Source of the DNA: Citrobacter werkmanii NBRC 105721
GTDB lineage: Bacteria > Pseudomonadota > Gammaproteobacteria > Enterobacterales > Enterobacteriaceae
Direction of reading: 5' to 3'
NCBI GenBank assembly: GCA_000759755.1
Contig: BBMW01000019.1
Coordinates: 61,488-125,487, forward strand
Length of the DNA stretch: 64,000 bases
This document shows, in pieces, positions 29,535-38,536 of this stretch. The position numbers and the translations under genes are program-made. Below the pieces are notes generated by a model. The model was not told the origin of the DNA, made no database searches, and was given only the letters and a program-made list of their open reading frames with translations. Within the stretch, counting starts at the first letter, position 1. Each line of letters opens with the position of its first letter.

Positions 29535-29846
29535 TTACCCCCCCTCATTCAACATACGCAGCAGTACTTTTTCCTGTGGAGTCAGATCATCCTTGATCCC
29601 TTTCTGATAAATCAGCAACAAACGAATTTATGATTTCCTGATTTGATGAAAGTAGATAATCCTTACACCGCCACGTTTTCCTTTCCCTCGCGCTCTCCAG
29701 CGAACCTTTCTCAGGCCCCCTGTATCTTGTATCAGATCGCCACAATCGGGCTGAATCGTAAGGAATATCTGTAGTCTACGGTATTCATCATCATCCAGTA
29801 ATTTTTTGACGTCTTCAGTAAAGATTTCCGTTTCTATGAATAGCAT
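29535..29846 (-). pseudogene. RelE/HigB-type toxin gene interrupted by an in-frame TAA
   Basis: The frame from the ATG at 29846 encodes 72 residues (MLFIETEIFTEDVKKLLDDD…GKGKRGGVRIIYFHQIRKS) of a RelE-superfamily mRNA interferase and then meets a TAA at 29628–29630. The same frame continues for 30 more sense codons (IRLLLIYQKGIKDDLTPQEK…) to a TAA adjacent to the antitoxin start. The full length would be 103 codons, normal for this family. A single base change from a sense codon therefore probably truncated the toxin, removing its last strand and helix. A functional 72-residue product cannot be excluded. Confidence 0.8.
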
Positions 29847-29852
29847 TTTGAG

Positions 29853-29901
29853 TACGCCATTGGACTATATTAATAGAAATCAACTATACGTCAATGGCGT
29901 A
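29853..29901. promoter_or_regulatory. Operator region of the RelE-type toxin–antitoxin locus
   Basis: TACGCCATTG (29853–29862) recurs exactly inverted as CAATGGCGTA (29892–29901), and CTATAC/GTATAG flank the second copy. The pair lies 7 bases upstream of the toxin start, where an XRE antitoxin would bind. The rest of the gap to 30066 holds no gene apart from the LexA-type box. Confidence 0.6.
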
Positions 29902-30034
29902 TAGTGTATTTTTCTCACAATACCGAATTCAAACCGCAGAAACCAATGACGGTATTTAATCTGCGAGCTGCTTTCCAGAATCATACCCGCCCCCTTTTTT
30001 CCCATTTTCATTCGTGAGTATCCAGGTTATAAAA

Positions 30035-30050
30035 CTGTATATATATACAG
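30035..30050. promoter_or_regulatory. LexA box (perfect consensus)
   Basis: CTGTATATATATACAG is an exact match to the E. coli LexA consensus CTG(TA)5CAG. It lies 2 bases before the AAGGAG ribosome-binding site and 16 bases before the start of the esterase gene, where bound LexA would block transcription. Confidence 0.7.
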
Positions 30051-30066
30051 GCAAGGAGAATAATGA

Positions 30067-30996
30067 ATGGCACTGGAAAGCGGGATTGCGCAGTTAGTGG
30101 AGGCATTTATCGCGGCGGGACGCCCTTCTTCACGCGAGCAGAATATTGATGACCGGAGAGCAGGCTACATCGCCAGTACTGCACTGGCAGGAGAAACTGA
30201 AACACGCGTACAAGTTGAAGATATTGAACTCGATGCCATGACGTTTCGCGTTGTTTCGCCGCGGGGCTGCACAGGAAATCTCCCCTGCGTTATCTATTAT
30301 CACGGCGGCTGCTTTGTCAGCGGTGGTTTTGCCACCCACGATAACCAGTTAAGGCAGTTAGCTTTTTACAGCCGTTGTCGCGTGATTGCGGCGCAGTACC
30401 GACTTGCACCAGAGCACACCTTCCCGGCCGCACATAACGATGCCGAAACTGGAGCCAATACTATCTGGAAATATGCCCAGAAACTGGGGATAGATCGCGA
30501 GAACATTACGCTTGCCGGTGACAGCGCGGGTGGGCATCTGGCGCTGGTCACCGCGCTACGCCTGAAAGCCGCCCGTCAATGGCAACCTGCGCAGCTTATG
30601 TTGATCTACCCGATGCTGGACGCAACCGCCAGGTTTGCGAGCTATGACCATAATGGACAGGATTACATTATCACCCGCGACACGCTGCTGTCGGGCTACG
30701 AGATGTATATGCCGCGAACCAATCCACTGCATCCTGAAGCCAGTCCGCTCTGGCGTGAGGACTTCGCCGGTCTGCCATCCACGCACATCATTACAGCTGA
30801 ATTCGACCCACTGCGAGATGAAGGCGAGGCCCTGTATCAACGGTTCCAGGAGCAGGGTGTGGAATGCACTTGCCAGCGCTATCTCGGTGTCATTCATGGC
30901 TTTTTCCAGCTCGGAGGTGTGAGCCAGGCGGCACGAAGCGCCATACGAGATGTGGCCTGGCGTGTTGTAAGTCCATCAACAGGCAAAATGACCTAA
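30067..30996 (+). CDS. Alpha/beta hydrolase, hormone-sensitive-lipase-type esterase
   Basis: The 309-residue enzyme has the HSL-family oxyanion motif (YYHGGCF, His79–Gly81) and a catalytic triad readable as Ser153 (GDSAGG), Asp247 (EFDPLRDE) and His277 (GVIHGFF). No signal peptide, so it is cytoplasmic. AAGGAG lies 8 bases before the ATG. A perfect LexA box overlaps the promoter region. The gene sits between two toxin–antitoxin loci in a spot where E. coli K-12 has yiiE/yiiF. Substrate unknown; small esters are likely by family. Confidence 0.85.
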   Translation: MALESGIAQLVEAFIAAGRPSSREQNIDDRRAGYIASTALAGETETRVQVEDIELDAMTFRVVSPRGCTGNLPCVIYYHGGCFVSGGFATHDNQLRQLAFYSRCRVIAAQYRLAPEHTFPAAHNDAETGANTIWKYAQKLGIDRENITLAGDSAGGHLALVTALRLKAARQWQPAQLMLIYPMLDATARFASYDHNGQDYIITRDTLLSGYEMYMPRTNPLHPEASPLWREDFAGLPSTHIITAEFDPLRDEGEALYQRFQEQGVECTCQRYLGVIHGFFQLGGVSQAARSAIRDVAWRVVSPSTGKMT

Positions 30997-31007
30997 AATT
31001 CAATTTT

Positions 31008-31062
31008 GTTTTCAACTTGAAAACTGGATAACGTTGCGCTAAATTGTTTTCAGGTTGAAAAC
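31008..31062. promoter_or_regulatory. Paired HigA operators
   Basis: GTTTTCAACTTGAAAAC (31008–31024) is a perfect palindrome. GTTTTCAGGTTGAAAAC (31046–31062) is a second copy with two changed centre bases, 38 bases away. Both lie just upstream of higB and probably bind the HigA antitoxin. Confidence 0.7.
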
Positions 31063-31081
31063 TTTGTAATGGAACTACATT

Positions 31082-31393
31082 GTGCATGTTATCAGCCGAA
31101 AACCGTTCAATGAAGCGATGCTCATGTATCCAAACCATGAGCTTGCTCTCACTGAGTTGCTGAATGTTCTGGAGAAAAAAACATTCACTCAGCCTGAAGA
31201 GATGAAGCTGTATATTCCTTCACTGGATAATTTTAAGTACAGAGATAAATGGTGGGTGATTGATGTTTCTGGTAATAGCCTAAGACTCATCTCCTACATA
31301 GATTTCAGGTCACATAAGATATTTGTCAAACATATCGTTTCCCATGCCGAATATGACAAACTGACAGCATATTATCGGGGTAATAAAGAATGA
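31082..31393 (+). CDS. higB: HigB-type mRNA interferase toxin
   Basis: The 103-residue protein matches the HigB (YgjN) family: MHVISRKPFNEA at the N-terminus, central PSLDNFKYRDKWWVIDV and C-terminal HAEYDKL. HigB cleaves ribosome-bound mRNA. The start is GTG at 31082, since the MH(V/L)I N-terminus is conserved. The stop overlaps the higA start (ATGA). The frame is intact, unlike the nearby RelE-type toxin. Confidence 0.88.
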   Translation: MHVISRKPFNEAMLMYPNHELALTELLNVLEKKTFTQPEEMKLYIPSLDNFKYRDKWWVIDVSGNSLRLISYIDFRSHKIFVKHIVSHAEYDKLTAYYRGNKE

Positions 31394-31836
31394 GAACGCA
31401 TCGTCAGATGGATGCCGCCAGCGCAAAAAAGATCGTTGATACTTTCAGCGATGCGGTAAAAAACCTCCCACTGTTGGGGGAAGAACGAAATGACACTGAG
31501 TATCGCAGGGCACTAGCGCTAGTGGAGTTTCTGGTCGACCACGACGATCTTGAAAACCCCCTATTCGAATTACTCAGTGCCCGAATCAGTGAATACGAAA
31601 AACATGCGCCGCAATTCAAAGCACTCACCCAACACCTGGAGAAAACGCCCCCTGGCGTTTCAGTATTGCGAACGCTCATGGATCAATACGGTCTCAAAGC
31701 AGCAGATCTTGCCAACGAACTTGGTTCTAAATCGAACGTCAGCAACATCTTAAATGGCCGCAGAGCACTAACGGTTAATCATATTAAAGCGCTTACACAA
31801 CGCTTTAAACTACCAGCGGATGCCTTCATCGAGTAG
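31390..31836 (+). CDS. higA: HigA-type antitoxin
   Basis: The 148-residue protein has a C-terminal XRE helix-turn-helix (~95–145; YGLKAADLANELGSKSNVSNIL). It neutralises HigB and should autoregulate through the paired palindromes upstream. Translationally coupled to higB. Confidence 0.88.
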   Translation: MRTHRQMDAASAKKIVDTFSDAVKNLPLLGEERNDTEYRRALALVEFLVDHDDLENPLFELLSARISEYEKHAPQFKALTQHLEKTPPGVSVLRTLMDQYGLKAADLANELGSKSNVSNILNGRRALTVNHIKALTQRFKLPADAFIE

Positions 31837-31850
31837 TTGGATATGTCCAG

Positions 31851-32840
31851 CTACTCTTCCTCATTTCCGCCCTCTTCATACGCGCCAAACGGTTTCGCGG
31901 GTAGCACAATATACGTGCCTTCAAACACGACGCCAGGCGAGTCATCGCCAAATACCTCGACCTGCATCTTCACACGCGCCTTGCGGCCTCTCGCCAGACG
32001 GTCGAGGTCACCACTCAGCGAGCCCAGGTCGGCGATGGCGGTCGGTTTCCCGGTGATCGGCCTGCTGTAGCGGATATGCGCATCGGCAAGGATAATGGTT
32101 CCCCCCAAATGACGTTCACGCAGCATCAGCCAGATCAGCCCCCAACCCGTTAACGTGGCCAGAGAAAACAGGCTCCCGGCAAACAGAGTATGGTGCGGAT
32201 TCTGATTACCCGTCTCGGGCATCGTCGTAATAAATTTCTGCCCGGTATACTGTTGAATACGCACGCCCATTTTCTCACTCAAGGGAATATGTTCGTACCA
32301 GGCTTGCTGTAACTGTCCGCACCAGTCGCCGCGATGGAGAATATCGTCCAACGTCGCGATGGGCTTAATCATCAAAAAGTGGCGCACTGGCGTGGTTTGC
32401 GGTGTGGTGATCTCTCCCTGGCTCACAAACCCCAGTTTGGCGAAAAATTCGACCGCATCTTCACGGGCGCTACAGGTTACGCGCTTTACCCCTTCCTGAC
32501 GCGCGACAGACTCCAGGGTCATCGCCATCAATGTTCCCAGCCCTTTCTCCTGCACGGAGGGGTCAACAGCCATAAAGCGTATGGAGGCTTCGTTATCCGC
32601 ATTGATATACAGACGCCCTACCGCGACCAGATTACCCTCTTCGTCCACCACCATCTGGTGATGCGCCATTGCGTCCCAGGCATCCCGTTCAGAGCCTTTA
32701 GGCTGGTGCAATGGTTTACGCAGCATCTCCCAGCGAAACTGGTAGTAACGCTCCAACTCTTCTTCTGTTTGCGGTACTCGAAGGTGATACATAGCTGTAC
32801 TCTCTCTTGTTGCCCGCGGCCACACCGGTAGCTGGTTCAT
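31851..32840 (-). CDS. fabY: Bifunctional GNAT acetyltransferase/thioesterase-fold protein (YiiD)
   Basis: The 329-residue protein is nearly identical to E. coli YiiD/FabY. The N-terminal GNAT domain (~15–155) carries the acetyl-CoA motif [11 protein letters not shown], and the C-terminal half is a hot-dog thioesterase-like domain ([21 protein letters not shown]). It is linked to initiation of fatty acid synthesis. The start overlaps the dtd stop (ATGA), placing it last in yihX-yihY-dtd-fabY. Confidence 0.95.
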   Translation of the reverse strand: MNQLPVWPRATRESTAMYHLRVPQTEEELERYYQFRWEMLRKPLHQPKGSERDAWDAMAHHQMVVDEEGNLVAVGRLYINADNEASIRFMAVDPSVQEKGLGTLMAMTLESVARQEGVKRVTCSAREDAVEFFAKLGFVSQGEITTPQTTPVRHFLMIKPIATLDDILHRGDWCGQLQQAWYEHIPLSEKMGVRIQQYTGQKFITTMPETGNQNPHHTLFAGSLFSLATLTGWGLIWLMLRERHLGGTIILADAHIRYSRPITGKPTAIADLGSLSGDLDRLARGRKARVKMQVEVFGDDSPGVVFEGTYIVLPAKPFGAYEEGGNEEE

Positions 32841-33274
32841 ACTTGTAACCAGAACGTCACGGGGCCATCATTAACCAGCGAAACCTGCATATCCGCAGCG
32901 AATCGACCGGTTTGCGTATTCATTTCCTGTTGGCGGCAACGCTCAATAAAGTACTCATACAGTGCTTCTGCCCGATCGGGCGCGGCGCCTTTTGAAAAGC
33001 CTGGGCGCATGCCGCGCTCAGTATCTGCCGCCAACGTAAATTGCGAGACCACCAGCACGCTGCCGCCTGATTGCTGCACATTCAGGTTCATTTTGCCTTC
33101 GGCATCGCTAAAGATTCGATAGCCGAGTACGCGTTCGCACAGGCGGTTCGCTTTTTGTTCGTCATCATCCCTTTCGACACCTAACAGGACCAAAAGTCCT
33201 GGGCCAATTTCACCCGTCACCTCGCCCTCCACGGTGACGCTGGCACGGGTTACGCGCTGAATTAATGCAATCAT
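32837..33274 (-). CDS. dtd: D-aminoacyl-tRNA deacylase
   Basis: The 145-residue enzyme removes D-amino acids (and glycine from tRNA-Ala) wrongly attached to tRNA. Active-site motifs SQFTLAAD and [11 protein letters not shown] are present. Length equals E. coli Dtd. It overlaps both neighbours by 4 bases. Confidence 0.97.
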   Translation of the reverse strand: MIALIQRVTRASVTVEGEVTGEIGPGLLVLLGVERDDDEQKANRLCERVLGYRIFSDAEGKMNLNVQQSGGSVLVVSQFTLAADTERGMRPGFSKGAAPDRAEALYEYFIERCRQQEMNTQTGRFAADMQVSLVNDGPVTFWLQV

Positions 33275-34143
33275 GGTTGCTCTGCTTCTTCTTGTTCTGC
33301 GGCTTGTTTAAGTTTGCGGTATTCCCCGAGAGTGACAGTTATTTCCGCGCCTAGCAAGACGATACACCACGTCCAGTATACCCAGACAAATAAAATGGGG
33401 ATCACCGCCAGGACACCGTAAATGAGCTGATACGACGGGAACATCGTGATGTAGAGCGCAAATCCTTTCTTTCCGGCTTCGAACAACACGGCGGCCACAA
33501 AAGCGCCAATAACTGCATCACGGTTGGGCACACGGGTTGTCGGTACAATGCTATAAAGCAGCCAGAATGAGAGCCAGGAAAGCACCAGCGGGAAAATACG
33601 CAGAATGTTATCAATCACCGTGTTGAGATCGCTGGCCCAGCGCAATGACAACAGATAAGAGCTGATCGCCAGACTGGCCCCCGCCAGTAGAGGACCTAGC
33701 GTTAAAATCATCCAGTAAACGGCAAAAGAGTAAACTTTAGGGCGAGTGCGCTTACTGCGCCAGATAGTATTCAGCGCGTTATCAATGGAATACATCAGCA
33801 ATAACGCCGTAACAATCAGCCCACATGCTCCAACGGCGGTCATTTTGTTCGAGTTGGCGACAAACTGTTCGATATAACGCTGGATAACGTCACCCGTCGC
33901 CGGGATAAAGTTCGCAAAAATAAAATGCCGTAACTGGACACTAACGTCAGAAAACATCGGAAAGGCGGCAAAAAGAGCAAACACAACGGCAATAAGCGGC
34001 ACTAATGAGAGCAATGAAACGTAGGCAAGATTCCCTGCCAGCGTCGTCATGTTGTCTTCATCAATCCGCTGCCATAGTAGCTTCAGCCAGGCCCGTACAG
34101 GACGCGTATGGTGCCTGGCTTGTTGCTGAACATTTTTTAGCAT
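33271..34143 (-). CDS. yihY: YihY/virulence-factor-BrkB family inner-membrane protein
   Basis: The 290-residue protein has six membrane segments and matches E. coli YihY. It was once called RNase BN, an assignment later withdrawn; its function remains open. It overlaps dtd by 4 bases and yihX by 7 bases. Confidence 0.95.
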   Translation of the reverse strand: MLKNVQQQARHHTRPVRAWLKLLWQRIDEDNMTTLAGNLAYVSLLSLVPLIAVVFALFAAFPMFSDVSVQLRHFIFANFIPATGDVIQRYIEQFVANSNKMTAVGACGLIVTALLLMYSIDNALNTIWRSKRTRPKVYSFAVYWMILTLGPLLAGASLAISSYLLSLRWASDLNTVIDNILRIFPLVLSWLSFWLLYSIVPTTRVPNRDAVIGAFVAAVLFEAGKKGFALYITMFPSYQLIYGVLAVIPILFVWVYWTWCIVLLGAEITVTLGEYRKLKQAAEQEEAEQP

Positions 34144-34736
34144 AACAACTTCGCGAAATAGTCAGGAATGGTCGCTTTATCGATGACCTGGATACTGGTA
34201 ATACCTAACCGGTTAGCCCCTTCAATATTATCGGCGTTATCGTCAAAAAAGACCGCATCGTGCGCAGAAAAACCTTCAGCCTGCAGGACATGCTGGTAAA
34301 TCCGCGCTTCCGGTTTACGCATGCCCAGATCCTGGGAAAGATAAATATGGTCCGCGGCCTGACGGATCTCGGGGTATTCATCCGGCCAAAACGTTGTGTG
34401 CAGACGGTTGGTATTCGACAAAACGACCACCCGATGCCCCTGCTCACGCAGTTTGTGCATGATATCGATAACCTCTGGGCGTAACGCGACAAAAACCGCC
34501 TGCCAGCCGTGGGAAAATTGCTCGTAGCTTAGCGGCAGCGCCATCTCATGGCATAGCGCCTCCGCAAACGCTTCATCCGTTATTTCACCTCGCTCATGCT
34601 GGTGAAAAGCCTCGCCCATGCTGAAACTTTGCTTTAGCGAAGCTAGCGGTACACGGCTCAGATCGCTCCATGTGCCTAACACGCGATTGAAGTCGATATC
34701 GACAATCACATTACCCAAATCAAAGATATAGAGCAT
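34137..34736 (-). CDS. yihX: HAD-superfamily alpha-D-glucose-1-phosphate phosphatase YihX
   Basis: The 199-residue HAD phosphatase has motif [11 protein letters not shown], motif II LSNTNR and motif [14 protein letters not shown]. It matches E. coli YihX, which hydrolyses glucose 1-phosphate. First gene of the leftward operon yihX-yihY-dtd-fabY. Confidence 0.96.
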   Translation of the reverse strand: MLYIFDLGNVIVDIDFNRVLGTWSDLSRVPLASLKQSFSMGEAFHQHERGEITDEAFAEALCHEMALPLSYEQFSHGWQAVFVALRPEVIDIMHKLREQGHRVVVLSNTNRLHTTFWPDEYPEIRQAADHIYLSQDLGMRKPEARIYQHVLQAEGFSAHDAVFFDDNADNIEGANRLGITSIQVIDKATIPDYFAKLLC

Positions 34737-34840
34737 GCCCTTCTCCTTATTCGCCGTGGATGAATAACTGTAGCGGGAAAGAAGAAGTTTGACTATGCGC
34801 GAATGATGGCTGCGAATTTATCGAGCCATCATTGGGAGAA

Positions 34841-35644
34841 TTACCCGACCTGAGCATCATCCTGTGACGGACTCACCTGCACAATTTCCACCTGCTGAGA
34901 CTGGAGTAAATTATGCAATGCGGGACCAGGGTATTCATCGGTAAACAGCGCGGTCACCTGAGACACATTGCCAATCTCTACCGCGGCAGAAGCCGTGTAT
35001 TTCGTATGATCCGCAGCCAATAGAATATGCCTTGAATGGGCCATCATCGTTTTCACGACGCTGGCCTCGTTGACATCAAACTCCAGCAAAGCGCCATCAC
35101 TTTCGATCGCGCCGACGCTGGTCACCAGGTAATCAGCCCGAAAATCAGCGACAAATGCCGTAGCGGAAGGACCGATAATGCCACTGTTATGCGGACGTAA
35201 CGTTCCACCTGGCACCATAACTTCAAAACGTGGATTGTTATAAAGAATATGTGCCACGCGCAGGCTGTTAGTGATAATGCGTAAATGATTATGGTTCAAT
35301 AGCGCCCGCGCCACCTGCTCAACGGTGGTGCCAATAGTAATAAACACCGTTGATCCATCAGGAATATAGTCAGCCACCGCTTCCGCGATGGCTTTTTTCT
35401 CTTCCGTCCACGAGACTTCACGCTGCTCGAACGCCGTATTCACCACGCTGGAGGCTCTGCCCGCGCCACCATGATGACGCGTAATTAATCCCTGCTCGCT
35501 GAGTTTACGAATATCACGACGCACGGTCTGCGTGGACACGTCCAGCAAGTTGGCAAGCTCATCAATATTCATATAACCGCGCTCGCTAATCAGCATCAGT
35601 AGCTGATCGTGTCGCGGATTACCGGTCAGTTCGGTAAGACTCAT
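34841..35644 (-). CDS. csqR: DeoR-family repressor of sulfoquinovose genes
   Basis: The 267-residue DeoR-type regulator (YihW/CsqR) has an N-terminal winged helix (MNIDELANLLDVSTQTVRRDIRKLSEQG) and a C-terminal sugar-phosphate-binding domain. It represses the sulfoquinovose operons until a pathway intermediate is present. The start is the ATG at 35644 (MSLTEL). It is downstream of yihV on the same strand. Confidence 0.95.
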   Translation of the reverse strand: MSLTELTGNPRHDQLLMLISERGYMNIDELANLLDVSTQTVRRDIRKLSEQGLITRHHGGAGRASSVVNTAFEQREVSWTEEKKAIAEAVADYIPDGSTVFITIGTTVEQVARALLNHNHLRIITNSLRVAHILYNNPRFEVMVPGGTLRPHNSGIIGPSATAFVADFRADYLVTSVGAIESDGALLEFDVNEASVVKTMMAHSRHILLAADHTKYTASAAVEIGNVSQVTALFTDEYPGPALHNLLQSQQVEIVQVSPSQDDAQVG

Positions 35645-35677
35645 GAAATTTCCTCGAAAAACCATTGCCCTGGCATT

Positions 35678-36574
35678 TTATACAAAAAGTGACAGAAAAG
35701 ATCGGGTTTGATCACAGTCAGGGATTCCGGCTCGTCCTCCCGGGCGCGTGCATTTTAGCGCCGCAACGCCACTGGCGAACCTGACAGCGTCTTGTGGGTT
35801 ATTTCCGTTAGCCAGACTGAACGCGAGCGCGCCGTGAAAAACATCCCCGGCCCCGGTGGTGTCAACAACGTCGACGGTAAAACCAGATTGATGCTGCAAA
35901 GTATTATTTTCTATCCAGTCGCAACCTTCACGCCCTCGCGTCACATAAACATGTCCATTTGTGAGCGTTTTTGCTTTTTTCAGTCCGACCTGCGGATCGT
36001 TTATCCCGGTCATACGCGCCAGACCCGGTTCAGAGAACGCGGCATGATCGCTTAGCGCTACCAGCTCACGGATATCCTGCGGCGTTACGTCACCATCCAG
36101 TACCGTCATGACTCCCGCCCGGCGTGCCAGCGTGAACGCCTGTTTGGTCCCCTCGTGCCAGCGAACATCCGCTAACACCACATCCCACTGGGAAAAATCA
36201 ATCTCATTGAGCCAGCCAGCGTCATGCAGTAAATCCGGGCTGGGATAGTTAACGATAATTCGTTCCCCTTGTGCATCAACCAGAATTGCCGATTGGGAGG
36301 ATTGCGCCCCCACGTAGCGTCGGGTGTAGCGTGTATTCACCCCCAAGGATTCCAGCTCCGCCAGCAGGCTATTTCCGGTGTCATCGTCGCCCACACGACC
36401 AATAAAATCCACCTGCGCGCCCAACTTCGCTGCAGCCACCGCGGCCGTTGCCGCAGGCCCGCCGCCCACTTCCGTATAACGCTTCGCCACATATTTACCT
36501 CCTTCAGTCGGTAACTCCTCCACGTAATAGATGCGATCCATCACGGCAATACCTACACAAGCAATACGAATCAT
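35678..36574 (-). CDS. yihV: 6-deoxy-6-sulfofructose kinase
   Basis: The 298-residue PfkB-type kinase phosphorylates 6-deoxy-6-sulfofructose at C1 with ATP. The catalytic and anion-hole motif DTTGAGDVF is present, with GGGPAATAAVAAAKLG near the N-terminus. The ATG at 36574 gives the E. coli N-terminus and length. It is divergent from yihU, with candidate CsqR sites between. Confidence 0.96.
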   Translation of the reverse strand: MIRIACVGIAVMDRIYYVEELPTEGGKYVAKRYTEVGGGPAATAAVAAAKLGAQVDFIGRVGDDDTGNSLLAELESLGVNTRYTRRYVGAQSSQSAILVDAQGERIIVNYPSPDLLHDAGWLNEIDFSQWDVVLADVRWHEGTKQAFTLARRAGVMTVLDGDVTPQDIRELVALSDHAAFSEPGLARMTGINDPQVGLKKAKTLTNGHVYVTRGREGCDWIENNTLQHQSGFTVDVVDTTGAGDVFHGALAFSLANGNNPQDAVRFASGVAALKCTRPGGRAGIPDCDQTRSFLSLFV

Positions 36575-36629
36575 GGTCATTCCTTAGGCGTTTCAAGATG
36601 GGATCATTTTAATTTCACAAAATGTTTAA

Positions 36630-36718
36630 AAAGTGACGGCTGTCAATTTTTTGACCATAAATTACAAATACGATCAAAAACAGACAAAACAAGCGACCTT
36701 AAATGACAAAAAATGACA
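36630..36718. promoter_or_regulatory. Candidate CsqR operator region between yihV and yihU
   Basis: The TGAC(A) core recurs several times: AAGTGAC and inverted TGTCA near 36631–36645, TTGAC at 36651–36655, and AAATGACA twice in tandem with a 10-base period (36701–36708, 36711–36718). DeoR-type repressors often bind such repeats. The gap is otherwise AT-rich and holds both promoters. Confidence 0.45.
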
Positions 36719-36739
36719 TCCACGTCTCAGGAGAACGTT

Positions 36740-37636
36740 ATGGCAGTTATAGCATTTATCGGATTAGGTCAGATGGGTTCACCCATGGCGAGCAACTTGC
36801 TGAAGCAGGGTCATCAACTCAGCGTCTTTGACGTTAACCCGGATGCCGTTCAGCGCCTGGTGGAAAAAGGAGCACAGCCTGCCAGCAGCCCGGCCCAGGC
36901 AGCAAAAGAGGCGGAATTTGTCATCACTATGCTCCCCAATGGCGATCTGGTGCGCAGCGTACTGTTCGGTGAACAGGGAATCTGCGAAAGCCTCTCCCCG
37001 CAGGCGTTGGTGATTGATATGTCCACCATTCACCCGCTGCAAACCGACAAACTGATTACCGATATGCGTGCCAAAGGCTTCGACATGATGGATTGCCCGG
37101 TTGGACGCACCTCCGATCACGCCGTCGCGGGAACGTTGTTGCTACTGGCGGGCGGAACGCCAGAGCAGGTGCAGCGCGCCACTCCAGTACTGATGGCGAT
37201 GGGAAATGAGCTGATCAACGCAGGGGGTCCCGGCATGGGGATCCGCGTGAAGCTCATCAACAATTACATGAGTATCGCGCTGAACGCCCTCTCAGCCGAA
37301 GCTGCCGTGTTATGCGAAGCGCTCGGCCTCTCCTTCGATGTGGCTCTGAAGGTAATGAGCGGTACCCCTGCCGGAAAAGGCCATTTCACTACCTCCTGGC
37401 CGAACAAAGTGCTGAAAGGCGATCTTTCTCCCGCTTTCATGATCGATTTAGCTCACAAAGATCTTGGCATCGCGCTGGATGTCGCAAACCTTCTGCATGT
37501 GCCGATGCCGCTCGGCGCCGCCTCCCGCGAAGTTTATAACCAGGCCCGTGCCGCTGGCCGTGGCCGGGAAGACTGGACCGCAATTCTTGAGCAGGTTCGC
37601 GCATCCGCCGGGCTAAATAAACACACAGATAAGTAA
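36740..37636 (+). CDS. yihU: 3-sulfolactaldehyde reductase
   Basis: The 298-residue beta-hydroxyacid dehydrogenase has the NAD motif [15 protein letters not shown] at the N-terminus. It reduces sulfolactaldehyde to 2,3-dihydroxypropane-1-sulfonate, the end product of the sulfo-EMP pathway. The ATG at 36740 follows a GGAG site; a longer frame lacks one. First gene of the rightward yih operon. Confidence 0.96.
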   Translation: MAVIAFIGLGQMGSPMASNLLKQGHQLSVFDVNPDAVQRLVEKGAQPASSPAQAAKEAEFVITMLPNGDLVRSVLFGEQGICESLSPQALVIDMSTIHPLQTDKLITDMRAKGFDMMDCPVGRTSDHAVAGTLLLLAGGTPEQVQRATPVLMAMGNELINAGGPGMGIRVKLINNYMSIALNALSAEAAVLCEALGLSFDVALKVMSGTPAGKGHFTTSWPNKVLKGDLSPAFMIDLAHKDLGIALDVANLLHVPMPLGAASREVYNQARAAGRGREDWTAILEQVRASAGLNKHTDK

Positions 37637-37646
37637 GGACTGAACA

Positions 37647-38522
37647 ATGACGAAGTACACCCTGAAAGATATCACCCGAGCTTCCGGCGGTTTTGCCATG
37701 CTGGCGGTCGATCAGCGCGAAGCCATGCGCTTAATGTTTGCCGCAGCGGGTGCAAAATCCCCGGTCAATGACAGCGTGCTGACCGATTTCAAGGTCAATG
37801 CGGCAAAGATCCTGTCCCCCTATGCCTCCGCCATTTTAGTCGATCAGCAGTTCTGCTACCGCCAGGTTGTAGAGCAAAACGCGGTTGCCAAAAGCTGCGC
37901 CATGATTGTTGCCGCTGATGACTTTATTCCGGGTAACGGCATTCCGGTCGATAGCGTGGTGATTGATAAAAAAATCAACCCGCAGGCCGTGAAGCAAGAT
38001 GGCGCCAAGGCTCTCAAACTGCTGGTGCTGTGGCGTAGCGATGAGGATGCCCAGCAGCGTCTGGATATGGTTAAAGAATTCAATGCGCTATGCCACTCCA
38101 ATGGCCTGCTGAGCATCATCGAGCCGGTTGTCCGTCCACCGCGCCGCGGCGATAAGTTCGATCGCGAGCAGGCCATTATCGATGCCGCAAAAGAGCTGGG
38201 CGATAGCGGCGCCGATCTCTACAAGGTCGAAATGCCGCTGTATGGCAAAGGGACCCAACAGGAATTGCTCAGCGCCTCTCAGCGTCTGCATGAAAACATC
38301 AACATGCCGTGGGTCATTCTCTCTTCCGGCGTGGATGAAAAACTGTTCCCACGCGCGGTCAGTGTGGCGATGACCGCTGGCGCATCCGGCTTCCTGGCCG
38401 GGCGTGCTGTCTGGTCATCAGTTATTGGCCTGCCGGACACCGAACTGATGCTGCGCGACGTTTCCGCACCGAAGTTGCAGCGTCTGGGCGATATCGTCGA
38501 CGAAATGATGGCCCGCCGTTAA
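37647..38522 (+). CDS. yihT: 6-deoxy-6-sulfofructose-1-phosphate aldolase
   Basis: The 291-residue LacD-type class I aldolase cleaves sulfofructose 1-phosphate into dihydroxyacetone phosphate and sulfolactaldehyde. The N-terminal [13 protein letters not shown] and internal [11 protein letters not shown] (Schiff-base lysine region) are conserved with E. coli YihT. It lies 10 bases after yihU. Confidence 0.96.
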   Translation: MTKYTLKDITRASGGFAMLAVDQREAMRLMFAAAGAKSPVNDSVLTDFKVNAAKILSPYASAILVDQQFCYRQVVEQNAVAKSCAMIVAADDFIPGNGIPVDSVVIDKKINPQAVKQDGAKALKLLVLWRSDEDAQQRLDMVKEFNALCHSNGLLSIIEPVVRPPRRGDKFDREQAIIDAAKELGDSGADLYKVEMPLYGKGTQQELLSASQRLHENINMPWVILSSGVDEKLFPRAVSVAMTAGASGFLAGRAVWSSVIGLPDTELMLRDVSAPKLQRLGDIVDEMMARR

Positions 38523-38536
38523 TCGAGGATCAAAGC

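Noticed and set aside
30063-30149. 28-codon frame starting at ATG 30063 just before the esterase start
   Set aside because: It overlaps the esterase in another frame, and the AAGGAG spacing fits the esterase ATG at 30067 better.
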